A stretch of 64,000 bases of DNA from Cristatella mucedo. Lineage: Eukaryota; Bryozoa; Phylactolaemata; Cristatellidae. Shown piece by piece: positions 12,964-24,257 of the stretch. Location of the stretch: NCBI GenBank assembly GCA_009760855.2, contig WPIO01000274.1, positions 1 through 64,000 on the forward strand, read 5' to 3'. The notes beneath the pieces are model-generated. The model saw nothing but the letters and a program-made list of their open reading frames with translations. It was not told the origin of the DNA and did no database searches. How positions within the stretch are numbered: the stretch's first letter is position 1; each line of letters opens with the position of its first letter. Both the position numbers and the translations under genes were made by a program.

Positions 12964-13104
12964 CTTGAGGAGCTCTGGATCAGTGAAAATAAAGAGCTCT
13001 GCAGTCTTCCTCCCTCAGTTTGTCAGCTGCAAGCCCTGAAAAAGCTCGATGCTTCTGACTGTGGCCTAACTAAACTGCCCGATGGCTTGGAAGTCTTGCA
13101 GTTG
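12964..13104 (+). CDS. ROCO gene, LRR exon A of unit 4
   Basis: Fourth copy of exon A: 141 nt, phase 0, acceptor gtgattttttag, donor gtaagttaac. The coding sequence is the same as in unit 3 (LEELWIS, LKKLDAS). Confidence 0.87.
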
Positions 13105-14256
13105 GTAAGTTAACGAGTGGCATTTTAGCCGTTAAGTGAAGTTCCTACTTTATTGTGGAAAAGATGCCACTTTCTGTGTTTTGCATCCCAAGATGCAGTA
13201 TTTTCGCAGATCAAAAACACATATCCACGACATTGAAATATCCTATTGTTTTGGCAATAGCTTCATGCCTCTATTGTGCTTTGTGACCTACCAATGTCAG
13301 CAGTGTGTAAACCAGAAATACTTGTTTCGGCAGACCGACGTTGAGTAGTTGGTCCTATGTATTGTCATGTTCACTGAAAATGTGCTTTGGAAAGTGACCT
13401 GAATATTTTCACTTAACGGGCTTAGCCTAAATTTGAGGGCAGCATTATATTCAAGTTGAGCACAACATGAATTTTTCTTGTAGGTATAAAATTAAAATAT
13501 GCTTGTACATTCAGTCTTTTTTCTTAGTGTTTCTACCGTTCTTTTTATCATTGATAACCCCGAGCTAGATGCGAAGGTTATCTAGCTGAAAAATCGAAAA
13601 TATGGTAGATTTAAAACAAACAAACAATTTAAACGGTCCATCCATTTGTGTGCTGGTATCGTTACTCGTTTTTACTAGTCAAATGGAGTTCTTTTCACAA
13701 AATTTCCGACTGAATCGTTGAAAAAGCTACAGGAGCAAAATTACAGGCTATAGACAGTTTGTACGTAGATGTTATATTCAAGTTGAAACACTGTCTAGCA
13801 TGATATAATGAAACGCTTGTTTCTAGTTACTTGATCATACACGTGACAGCCCATGGTGGCTCATATTTGGAGAAAACTATTCTTGTCCTCAAACGGTTTG
13901 TATATCGTCTTCGTGTCCCACCTTAAGTATACTATTTGTTTACTTCATGTTTCAGTAAGGAGCAGGTAGTAAGAAGCGTATTGTGAGTCGTTTACTCTTT
14001 TTAATGTTACTGTGTCTCTGGCTGCTGCAGTCCTATCGGAATCTCACAGAGACACGAAGACACAATTTTACCGTTAAATGACTGTTTTAAAGAGACCTTA
14101 TTTGAGTGATGTCAATGCAGATGATGGAACAATAACTTGTGTGTCCCGCCCCTGATATTTATTCGTAATACTCAACACACTGTCATCCCTCGAACGACCG
14201 TAGATAGCCATCGTGGCTCGGAAGTCACCGTGGTTCTTTTTCGTGTCATTTTTTAG

Positions 14257-14394
14257 CTGGAAGAGCTCTCGATCAGTAAAAACAAGCTCATCAGTCTTCC
14301 TTCCTCCATATGCCAACTGCATGCACTGAAAAAGCTCGCAGCATTTCAGTGCAACTTAAATAAACTGCCTGAAGGCTTGGAAGGAATGCGGTCG
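14257..14394 (+). CDS. ROCO gene, LRR exon B of unit 4
   Basis: Fourth copy of exon B: 138 nt, phase 0, open. A two-base change (cgg to tcg) replaces Arg with Ser at position 5 of the first repeat (LEELS instead of LEELR). This is an exposed concave-face position. It is otherwise identical to units 1 and 2. It is the last array exon; the next live LRR exon seen is about 19.7 kb downstream. Confidence 0.87.
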
Positions 14395-15156
14395 GTAAGT
14401 TAGGAAGTGAAACTTTAACTATTGCAAACCGAGAGGTTATTCTTAAATATAGGAATGCTGTTGCTTTGTAACTCTTGCAACCTATGATTCAGCATCGCTG
14501 TCAATTAAACGTGGTCCTAAGCAGGGTCGTTTTTGCAAATAACGTGCTTTCGACAGTAGGATGCATATATTATGGGATTTGGCTTAGCTTAAAATTAAGG
14601 ACACTTAAATAGTTCAGGTAAACTCAACATAAAATCTCAATTCAGCTTTATAAATGAAACAGGACGTTACTTTCAGTCGTTATTCGATTGTTTGTAATGC
14701 TTTTTCTTTAATAATTGATAACCCTGAAGTTGAGACTAGAGTTGTCCTGCTGCAAAAGGCTGTACTGGAGTTGATAACCAAGTTAAAGAAGCCTAAAGAT
14801 TGCATTAAAATGTCTGGTGCTATCGTCATCCTTACGTATCATTTGGAAGAAGCTCTTTTCCCAGAATTTTAGACTCATATGCCTTACGAGCATAAGGGGC
14901 TAAATTATACCATTTAGATTGCATTTTACAATGCTGTTCTCTTCTTGTTAAAACGCTGTTTAGCAGGTTAAATACGAAGCCTGTTTCGCCGTTCGATTGC
15001 ACGTAAGACGGCCCTTGGTGACTCGCCTTTGTAAAACCTATGAGTGTCCTAAAACTATAGGTAGAAGATAGTCATGTCCTGCCGATGTTTCCTCATAGTT
15101 CACTTCATGTTTTACTAAGCAGCAGGTAGTTGCAAGCTTCTAATTAGTTAAGTCCG

Positions 15157-16640
15157 TACCAGTCATCGATTTTTGAAGAAGAATTTGCAGTGCCGGTTTC
15201 ATTTTCCTGGCCATGGTTGGGGCAACGGATTTCGTATTCCCACGACAAAACAATAGCAATGATGTCATCAGCAAACCGTTGCTGAGAACGTACCGTATTA
15301 CCCAAGGCTAGATGGTTACTAAGCAACGATCAGTGACAAGTGGTGCATTTTATTTTGAATAAACTATAATAGCTCTTGCTTTGACCTATATATAGATGCA
15401 AGCATCAAGAAGTTATCTGGACGCACTTCGTACCTGTTTTCGCATGCACGAAATATGCTTGTTGGTTCATTAAAAAATTATGCCGGCGGCTTAACTTAGT
15501 TGATTGTTACATACTGGCATACGCAATTTCAGCTTTAGGACTTTTATTCTCTTCACGAAGATTCTTAGAAATCTCATCGATTGTTTTGTGGGTGTCAGCT
15601 TTGTACATAGAACGAACACGTCAGCCAATATTTGATGTTGGGTGATTTCTCCTTAGTAATGAGTCCTGAGGCTTCTGTCCCCACTGGCAGGCACCAATTA
15701 TCGTTAACTCAGCAATTCAGTAACCCTGTTTCGTTATCACTGCAAGGCGTTGGAAACATAAATCTGTACCTTGCGTACTCATAGTGCTAGGCTTCAGAAT
15801 GTACAAGAATTAGATAAGATAAAAGACTCCGGCAAATATTTCAAATTGGTCTTCCCTTCACGAACAATGGCTTGCTGTGGTAATGTGATTTTTAGTTTAA
15901 ATAGCTATTTTTCAAGGCTTTTGTGTTAGCAAATGCGATCAACCACAATGAGAGTCGGTGATTCTTTAAAACCAATGAGAGTCTGATGTTCTTGAAAGTG
16001 TTTTTACATTCCATTGGCCAGATGATGGAAGGATGAATAATTTACTATTTACGATAGAAAAAACTTATGATTACATCTCACCGTTGTTGGTTTTGGTTCA
16101 GCTTTATTAATGAAACAGGACGTTACTTTCATTCGTTATCCGAGTGTCTGTAATCCTTTTTTTTAAATAATTGATAAACCTGAACTTACGGCTAGAGTCG
16201 TCCTGCTGCAAAATGCTGCAGTGGAGTTGATTAACAACTTAAAGAAGCCTAAAGATTGCATTAAAATGTCTGGTGCTATCGTCATCCTTACGTACCATTT
16301 GGATGAAGCTCTTTTCTCAGAATTTTAGACTCATATGCCTTACAGCACGAGGGGCTAAATTAGGCCATTCAGATTGCATTATACAATGCCGTTCTCTTCT
16401 TGTTAAAACGCTGTTTAGCTGGTTAATTACGAAACCTGTTTTGCCGTTCGATTGCATGATAGACGGCCCTTGGTGACTCGGCTTTGTAAAATCTATGCGT
16501 GTCCTAAAACTATAGGTAAAAAATAGTCATGTCCTACCGACGTTTACTCATACTTCATGCATTTTTACTGAGCAGCAACAAGTAGTTACAAACGTCTAAT
16601 CGGTGAAGTCCATACCAGTCGTCGAATTTTGAAGAACGAT
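15157..16640 (+). repeat. Decayed terminal unit lacking the LRR exons
   Basis: From 15,157 to about 15,597 this partial unit is nearly identical to units 2-4. From 15,600 on it is clearly more divergent. It lacks the 534 bp LINE fragment. It jumps from the equivalent of position ~1475 to ~3270 of unit 1, so both LRR exons are gone. The remaining part (16,086-16,640) corresponds to unit 1 positions ~3265-3800. Homology stops near 16,640, which marks the array edge. Confidence 0.85.
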
Positions 16641-16659
16641 TTGCTTTGCATTCACGAAG

Positions 16660-16855
16660 AAGCTCAGAGCGCACCTGTTTAACTCAGCATTTAGCTGATC
16701 TGTGTATTTAGCTCTTCGTGTGCTTACTCTGTGCCGGCCCCTTGAGGATTTTGTTACCATGCACTTGGAAATGCTTTTCATGCAGCATTTTTAAAGTGCC
16801 TGGAGTGAGATGTAGTTCTCTTAAAGTGCTAACATTTATTTACTTATCGCTTAAA
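16660..16855 (+). mobile_element. Old LINE/SINE tail with alpha-type 3' hairpin
   Basis: The end reads aaagtgcctggagtgag, then tagttctcttaaagtgct, a diverged version of the alpha LINE 3' stem-loop. The upstream ~130 bp (cttgaggattttgttaccat) resembles 19,060-19,080, so both belong to one dispersed family. Confidence 0.5.
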
Positions 16856-16859
16856 AAGC

Positions 16860-17585
16860 TGCATATCGTGCTTGCAATATTAACCTGGCCTTTCAAAATG
16901 TTGACTAACTTCATGGTAAGATATCGTAGATGATTTGTGTATTTCTATTCGTTCTAAAACCAGGGCCTAATTATTGTGACAATCTTTCTGAATGTCTCAA
17001 CGTGTCAGCCAGAATTTAATTTTTAATATTAACGTTCCACTGGATCGTTTGGGATAGTTGATGTCTATGCTGAAGGGTAACGTAATTTATTCTAGTTGTA
17101 AGTTAGGTGTTGTCAGTTAGCAGGTAGAAGGCGTACTGTGGTTTTTCGTTGTGAATTTGTGTGATTGCTGGTGGTAGGTCATATATAGCCTTAAGGTAGA
17201 GTGGATTAACTAGTAGGTGTTATAGAAACCAATGTTTTTTTAAGCTGTGTTGTAAGATACCAAATTCTTCGACTTAGAAAGAGTGTTTTCTTACTACCAG
17301 CGATTGAGAAACTGGATCATCCACCAGGTTCCATTCTAGGTATGTAGACAGGAGCTATAGTTTGTTTGGCTTATGTAATCGAGCAGCCGATCGGTCTTTT
17401 GTCCGTGCATGACTGCCCACTCTTTTTTTGTGGGGCTGGATGTGATCTCCTATAGCAGATGCTTGAAAAGGACCTAAACATAACATTCTAGTGAGTGGCC
17501 GGACGGTTGCATGAACAAGTAGATTCAAGCCAGCTGGACTCGCCGTGCTAGAGAGCGACCTCGGGCGACTCCTAGCAGGGTGTGG
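16860..17585. other. Intergenic/intronic, nothing recognised
   Basis: No convincing ORF, exon or repeat was seen. The stretch is AT-leaning and ends where the beta LINE begins. Confidence 0.5.
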
Positions 17586-17589
17586 ACCT

Positions 17590-18598
17590 TTACTATCTCC
17601 GTCTGTAAATCCACAAAGTCATAAAGACCGTGCGGGTGGTACGCAGGGGAGTTTTGTATAGCCCACTCACAGCCTAGGCAGCTTTCGGTACGCGTCAGGT
17701 AGCCAAAAAAATTCGTCCCACACAGCAAAGAGAAAGTGGGAAGCAAAGCAGAGTCAGGAGAGCAGTTGAGGTAGTGAGTAGCATGGAAGTAGCAGCTCAG
17801 AAGGGCTGAAAAGAATGAACCATAGTCGGCAGTAGTACAGTAGTTGTCGTTGCCTAAAAATTGTGGAAGTAAGTTCCACAGTCTAGTACCTGCAGAGCTA
17901 AAGCTCTTGTCGCCAAAGGTCTTTAAGCAGAGGAGTGGGACAGCTAATGTATTGTCCACACAGTACCTAAGGGCGCGAACAGGCTGAAACTGATGCAGCA
18001 GTTCAGCTAGGTATGAAGGAGCCGAGCCGTGGTGGGCCTTGTGGGTCAGCGTTAGAACCTTACTCTGAATCCGTTGGTCAACCAGCATCCACCTTAGCTC
18101 TTTTAGCAAAGGAGACACGTGCTCAATTTTCTGGGACTTTTAGACTAGCCTTGCAGCCATATTCATAGTCAGCTGCAGTGGCCTAATCGCTTTTTTGGTA
18201 GCCCAGCCACAAGGGAATTACAATAATCAAGCCGAGACAGAAATGAAGAGCTAGTTAATTTTTTTGCAAGCCCCTCTGGAAGGCAGCTCCTAATCTTGGA
18301 TAGGGATAGGACGTAATGGCTAGCGGCAGAAGCAGTCTTCCGAATGAAGCTTTTACAATTGAGGCAGCTGTCGAAAACGACACCTACATTTCGAGCACGT
18401 AGTGATGGTATCACAACAGCATCACCTATTAGAAGAGCAAAGCCTTTTAATCCAGCCACATGTTTACGGCGTCCTATGAACAGTACTTTGGTTATATCGT
18501 CATTAAATTTAAGGAAGTTTTCCGATATCCAGGATCGAATATCGGCAAGGCAAGCATTCAGTTTTTCAGTTGCTGCGGAAAACTCCGACGGTTGGTTG
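17590..18598 (-). mobile_element. Beta-family LINE, C-terminal half of ORF2, broken
   Basis: Two minus-strand frames cover one LINE ORF2. 18,169-18,615 has the post-catalytic RT region (ADIRSWISENFLKFNDD, RLDYCNSLVAGLP). 17,525-18,118 has the C-terminus (KVLTLTHKAHHG, SFSSAGTRLWNLLP). They are joined by a frameshifted stretch near 18,120-18,170. The 3' tail is at 17,590 (ctatctccgtctg). The same family occurs at 55,855-58,430. At the 5' side it abuts a plus-strand alpha fragment at 18,599. Confidence 0.88.
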
Positions 18599-18960
18599 TC
18601 TACTGGCCTGCGCAATCAGGTACTTTCAGTTGGTGGGAAACTCTGCAGGTTGGCTCATCAGCATTGATGTTTGCAATTACCACATCGCACCTCTTCTAGC
18701 CCACAGGACTGTATTCCCATCAAGTATGGAATTGACGTCAACATTGTTTCACTTATTTTTGGCTCCGGTCTGGTTTCAGCCTTCTTTATCAGAACTTCTC
18801 CTGTATTCGGCGAAGAATAGCACACCTTCTTGTTCAAACTGGAATCGTTTAGTCATAACTCGCCTTAGCCTCAAAACCTTTGTTACCTATAGTTCGCACG
18901 GAATGAAAGCATGGTCATGCCTAGCGAAGATTTTCACTACCTTCTGAAACGGCTAAATTT
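18599..18960 (+). mobile_element. Degraded alpha-family LINE fragment
   Basis: The sequence ctactggcctgcgcaatcag, then ggtgggaaactctgcaggtt, matches the alpha LINE segment at 27,500-27,560 with many changes. Similarity fades after about 18,750, so the right border is approximate. Overlapping open frames here are fragments only. Confidence 0.5.
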
Positions 18961-19295
18961 CAAAAGAAGCTTACAATGCACTTGCTTAACTCGGCAACTG
19001 GCGAAACTTTGCAATCTGTTCGGTGTGTTCATTTCTCTTCTTGCACTCTGCCTGCTGCTTGAGGATGTTACCACAGTAATGTCATGTATCCCTGCCTGTT
19101 ACTCTGCAAAGTCAAAAAGACCATGTGAGTGTTAAGCAGGAGAGTTTTGCTTAGAGCACTCACAGCCTAAGCGGCTTTCGGTAACCAAGTGTCCTTGGCA
19201 ACACTTTCTATGTAGCATATGTAAAGTGCCTAGAATAAGATTCAGTTCTCTGAATGCTCTTCCACGCAAATGTATTTTTATTGTTATTACGAATA
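18960..19295 (+). mobile_element. Alpha-like tail element split by a beta tail
   Basis: A plus-strand copy of the family at 16,660-16,855 ends with aagtgcctagaataag, then ttcagttctctgaatgct (3' hairpin) and tatttttattgttatt. Between about 19,078 and 19,190 it is interrupted by a minus-strand beta 3' end (agtcaaaaagaccatgtgag, then gcggctttcggtaacc). This is a nested insertion. Confidence 0.6.
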
Positions 19296-19430
19296 GATGT
19301 AACCCATCTAATAAGTACGCTGGTATCTTCCGACGTATTTCATTAATAAGCATGTTTTAAAATTGAAAAGATGGCTCATGACGCAATCTTAGACTGTAAC
19401 CTGCAACAATTGTAAAGGAGACATTACCTA

Positions 19431-19505
19431 GGGCTGTGATATCCTGGTAAGCAAGGTGTTGGATGCTCGCGACCGAGGTCGTGAGGTGGAATCTTGCGGA
19501 AGGAA
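19431..19505 (+). mobile_element. Possible degraded tRNA-derived SINE head
   Basis: The stretch contains tcctggtaagcaaggtgttg (A-box-like position) and gaccgaggtcgtgaggtgg (lead-in to a B box), in the order and spacing of tRNA-derived SINE heads. The B box itself is poor. The motif gaccgaggtcgtg recurs at 49,695-49,718. Confidence 0.35.
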
Positions 19506-20093
19506 CACCTAGGAGGCTGATGGCAAGTCGTGGTCATATCATAACCGTTAACTCTCAGCTGCAACTATAAAAATGATTATATTACAAAGGCTAATGTTTA
19601 TGTACTCATATTTTCAAAAGAGGTCAATCCCATCTGCAATATTATATTACAGCTAGCCAATATGAAGGCTGAGTAACATCGTGTTCGGATGCTTAAGACG
19701 TTTTGTGTATTTACGTTCGTACTGAAATCAGGGCGAAATTAGTGCCACAGTTTTTCAATATTTCTCAATGTTACAGGTATAATTTAACGTATAATATTGA
19801 CGTTTCACTGGATCGTACTCGATATTTGATATCCAGGGTGAAGGGTAACTAGTTTATTCTAAGTGTATGTTAGATGATGTCAGTAAGAAGGCAGCACATT
19901 TACTGTGGCTTCACGATGTTAATTTGTATTTTTGGCTGTGATTGGTCATGTCCAGGGGTCAGAGGCTAATTCCTGCCAAATAAGCCATACTCCGGCCATG
20001 CTGCCGCTCGCCATGCTGCTGAACTATGATAAGACAAGTGGCCATCAGCTAAGACCACTTTGTAACATCGCATGCGTAAGCAACCGTCAAAGG
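19505..20093. other. Nothing recognised before the P repeats
   Basis: No ORF with exon-like borders and no clear LINE similarity. The stretch just before 20,094 is not part of the repeated P motif. Confidence 0.5.
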
Positions 20094-23000
20094 GCGTTCG
20101 GCTGAGCGGATTTTTCAATTATCGGCAAAGGAGGTACACACGTTCTTCTTGGCACCACCTAAGTAGACGGTCGCAATAAAATCGCGAGCTTAATCTCGCA
20201 GATAGGACGCATCAAAACTCGTTTAAGGTGGTTAAAAAGCCAATGGTAAGTGATAGGCAGTACATCACCTTTCAAAAACTAAACGTGCATCGCGCTTTTA
20301 CTTTCGTAGTGATACAAGAAACTAGATATTAGGTGGAAATGGTTAATCACCCCCCCTTTTGATTCTACATAATTTATTACTTGCTAATGCAAAGCTCAAG
20401 AATAACTACACAGTCGGCTTTCCTAAGTTTAGTGTTATTCGGCCTGCGTGTAATATTAGATAATTATTTAACTTTCGGGCTTGCACTTTCAACTACGGCG
20501 TTTAATAGTCAAAAAGAATGTTTCTTCTCGGGTAATCGAGGGACCGCCAAAGCATGCTGTAAGTAGTTATAACACGCAACAACATGCAGTAACTAACATT
20601 GCAATCAAACAGTCGGTACGTGAAACCGCACGCCTAAAAATGTTTATCCCAGTGGTGTTATCATAGGTTGAATGCATCTAGGAAAATTGGAAGTGAACAA
20701 TTTCAAGCTGCTCTTAGTAGGTGTTCTAGGCTGGTTGCGAATTGGCTTGAACTGGTGTAAATATGCCGCACTACATTTACGTTTGATTCAGGGCAAACAA
20801 TCTGTGGTTGTTTGGCATTTGAAAACACATGCTTGTTTTGAATCACCTGGTGAATAATAGACAGGCATCGACCCCTGTATTTTGTTAAGTTACTAGCCAA
20901 CGCTAAAAACTCCATGAGGATTGACGTACCTGACCTATACACTTGCCGGACATTTAGCGGAGTGGTTTTGTTTGTACGGGCTTGAACGTCTCGACAGCTG
21001 CAACTTCGCAGCTACTGGCAAGGAAATGGCACCGGTAGCACGTGGGAACCATTAATGACCATAACAACGAAATAATTCCCTTAATCTATCGAATAAACCT
21101 TTCCATCCCCCAAAGCTAATCCAATAAATGAATTCATATTATTGTCGAGTCGTTTAGCCTGCCTGGGTGTTGTGATGTCAATCAAACGAAGTATATCCAG
21201 TAAATACATTTGTTGTAGTGACAACATCTTATTTTAATTTTGCCTTGAGAAGTACACCTGTAAGAAACGTCAAATTAAAATAATCATTTTTGCATCGCTT
21301 TAATAACCTGTGCGTCGTCGTAAAGGGAACGTTTTATTTGAAGAATACTTCCAGCCGACGCACACCACGTGCAGAACGCACACTTAGGCTTTGCAAAAAA
21401 ATGGAAAGACCAAATGGAATTAGAATTAGCAGCCGGTTACGTACAGTTGATCTTTATATCTTAAATATGTGCTGATATAACGTGATTTTCAGCAACAACA
21501 GTGAAGTTTCTTTTCTTACCGATTACATTTAACTAGTCGTTTATTATATTTTGCATGTGAAATAAAGCTTAATTTACGCTGATGCTGGATAGATGCAAAA
21601 TATTTAAGCGACAGGCAAAATGCATGGCTGATTTTGTTCCACTTGCTAACTAACGAAAGCCGCCGTTTTTAACAAGATTTCACTTTTAATATGCCGTAAA
21701 AGCATAATGGGTTTGGGCGTCTAACTGTCTAATAGCTTCCGAGTAGATGTTTTAGGCTGGCTAAAATCCGTCGTAGCTTTAAGTATAAATTCTGCGTGGT
21801 AGTACCATTTGATCCAAGGGACAAGAGCCTTCCTTCGTGCGGATTTTTAAAATCTTGTGTTTTGTGTGGTAGTACCGTTCGATCCTCGGGACGAACGATT
21901 TTTTTATACGGATTTTTATAATCTTGTCTTTTCTTGAATTTACAGATCGTTATTTTGACGGCATCGTGTGATGCTTGGTAATAGTTAATAGCAGGTTGAC
22001 GAAACCTCTCAAGGCCGTCCATAAGCCGTGTCAGCGACTATCGTAGGGCGTTCGGCTGAGCAAATTTTTAAATTATCGCAAATCGAGGCACACTAGGTCT
22101 ATCTTGGCACCAACTAAATACAGAATAGTAATACAATCGCGAGCTTAATCTCGCAGTTAGGAGGTTCATTACACGTTTGAGGTGGTTAAAAGGGAATGGT
22201 AAGTGACAGGTGGTACATCACCCTCCAAAAACGGAAAGTGTGTCACTGTTTTACTTTAGTAGTGATACAAGAACCTAGATATTGGGTGTTAACGGTTAAT
22301 CACACTAAGTGATTCTAAGTAATTAAATACTTGCTAATGCAAAGCTAAAATATGATTACACAGACGGCTTTACTAAGTTTAGTGTTATTCGGCCAGCATG
22401 TAATGTTAGAAATTTCGGCCTTGCACTTTCAACTGCGGTTGTAATGTCATTTAATCGAAGTATTTCAAGTGAAAATAATTGTTGTAGTGACAGCAGCTTA
22501 ATATAATTTTGCCATGTGACCTACAGCTGTAAGAAACATTAAAATAAAATAACCTTTTTTGCATTGCTTTAATATCCTGTGCGTCGTATTAAGGGGAACG
22601 TTTTATTTTAAGTATACTTCCTGCAAACACACACCGTGTACAGATCGTACTATTAGGCCTTGCAAAAAATTGTAGGATCATATTGCTTCAAGGTTAACAA
22701 ACATCATGTAACGTACAGTTAATCTCATCTATCTTAAATATAGGCTGTCGTTATGTGATTTTCAGCAACATCAGCTAATCTTATTGTCTCACCGGTCACT
22801 TTGAGCTAAACGTTTGTTTTGTTTGGCTTGTGAAAAAAGCCTAAGTAGGTTTGACGAAGGATAGATGGGAAGTATTTTAATGACACGGGAAATTCTTTGC
22901 TGATTCTGTTCTACTTGTTAACTAATGAAAGGCTGCGTTTTCATCATGATTTCAGTTTTAATATGCCGTAAAAGCATAAAGGGTATGAACGCCTAACTTT

Positions 23001-23755
23001 CTAATAGCGTCTGAGCAGATATTGTAGGCTGGTTAAAATACGTCATAGTGCTAAGTAAATAAGCCGAGTGGTATTGCCGATCATAGGGACGAGAGCCTAC
23101 CTTTGTACAGATTTTTAAAATCTTGTCTTTTCTTGAATTCCCTGATAAAATTTTTGGTGGTATCATCTGCAGTTTGCTAGTAGCTAAATATCAGGTGAAT
23201 GAAACCTCTCACGGCCGTCCGTAAGATGCGTCAGCGACTGTCGTGGGGCGTTCGGCTGAGCGGTTTTTCAACTATCTGCAATAGAGGCACACAAGGTTTT
23301 TTCTTGGCGCCGACTAAATAGACAATAGTAATAAAACTGTGAGCTTAATCTTGCAGTAAGGACGCTTCAATTCTCGTTAGAGGTGGTTAGAGGGCAATGG
23401 CAAGTGACAAGTGGTGCATCACCCTTCAAAAAATAAACGTGGGCCACGCTTTTAAGCTCGTAAAAGTGCAAGAAACTAGATGTTGGATGAAAATAGGTAA
23501 TGATACTTATTTATTCTACATAATCTAATACTTGCTAATGCAAAGCTCAAATATAATTACACAGACGGCTTTACTAAGTTTGCTGTTATTCGGCCTGCTT
23601 GTACTATTAAAACGTTGGGGCTTGCACCTAAAACTTTAGCGTTTGATCTGCCATGTAGAAAATTTCTTCTCTGGCAATTGAGGGACCGCCAAAGCAAGCA
23701 GTAACTAGTTCGTGCTAGTTGGTTTTACTTAAATGCCCACATGCTCATGTTGAAG
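20094..23755. repeat. Old tandem repeat 'P', three decayed copies
   Basis: The landmark gcgttcggctgagc occurs at 20,094, 22,048 and 23,248. It is followed each time by related sequence (gagcttaatctcgcag; aagtgacaggtggtacatca; ttactaagtttagtgttattcgg variants). Spacing is about 1954 and 1200 bp. Copy 2 lacks some 680 bp present in copy 1 (about 20,510-21,170). Copies are much more diverged than the LRR array. No live exon was found in them. Confidence 0.8.
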
Positions 23756-24184
23756 TTATACGGCGATCGTTTTCAGGTAGCACTTAGATTTCTAAATAAC
23801 GACTGAAATTGTTATTATAGGCAACCGTACTACTGGTAGCAGTGTTACATAATTCATGGTCCCCATCTTGTCTTAAGTATCCAGCGTAAATGCAGCATTG
23901 CTCTTTTGAAGCTGAGGTCAAGGATTGGAGCTATACGACTAGTGCAAGCGATTGGTGGTCTGTTTAGGACAGTTCATCCCACATGTACTTTTTGGATGTG
24001 AATGCAATCAATTCCAGAGGTCGTTCAGAAGCATTAGCAAATAATTGCGTTATATGAAGAAACCGTATGCAGGAGCACAGCTTTTGGAGCATTGTAGTTC
24101 TCCTGTAAGCATTCAATAAAAGTGCCATTGAATGTATCGTTTGCCTTCGCAGGAAGTTTGTAGTACACAGGTCGCTCCATTTTT

Positions 24185-24257
24185 ACCGAGTTGAGTCACC
24201 TCGGAAAAAAATCTTGCTAAAGATTTCTCTGCAGCCTGCCGTTTTTGGTGAACTATA
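24185..24257 (+). pseudogene. Possible decayed LRR exon in Q copy 1
   Basis: Reading from acc at 24,185 gives TELSHLGKK, then KISLQPAVFGEL before a stop at 24,255. The LxxL...SLxPxxxxxL spacing resembles the first LRR of exons A and B, but no clean splice acceptor is visible. Could be chance. Confidence 0.3.

Larger units (their letters stand above)
1..16640 (+). repeat. Tandem array of ~3.79 kb LRR-exon units
   Basis: The same sequence recurs with start points near 1, 3784, 7571, 11369 and 15157, giving unit lengths of about 3783, 3787, 3798 and 3788 bp. Units 1-4 are near-identical over their whole length. The fifth is partial and ends near 16,640. Each intact unit holds LRR exon A, LRR exon B, a 534 bp antisense LINE fragment and a short hairpin. 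The two halves of a unit are themselves related: the intron near 2160-2260 resembles 3310-3400, and the 'ggcccttggtg' motif recurs in both. This implies an older internal duplication. The window starts inside the array, so the true copy number is unknown. Confidence 0.97.
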
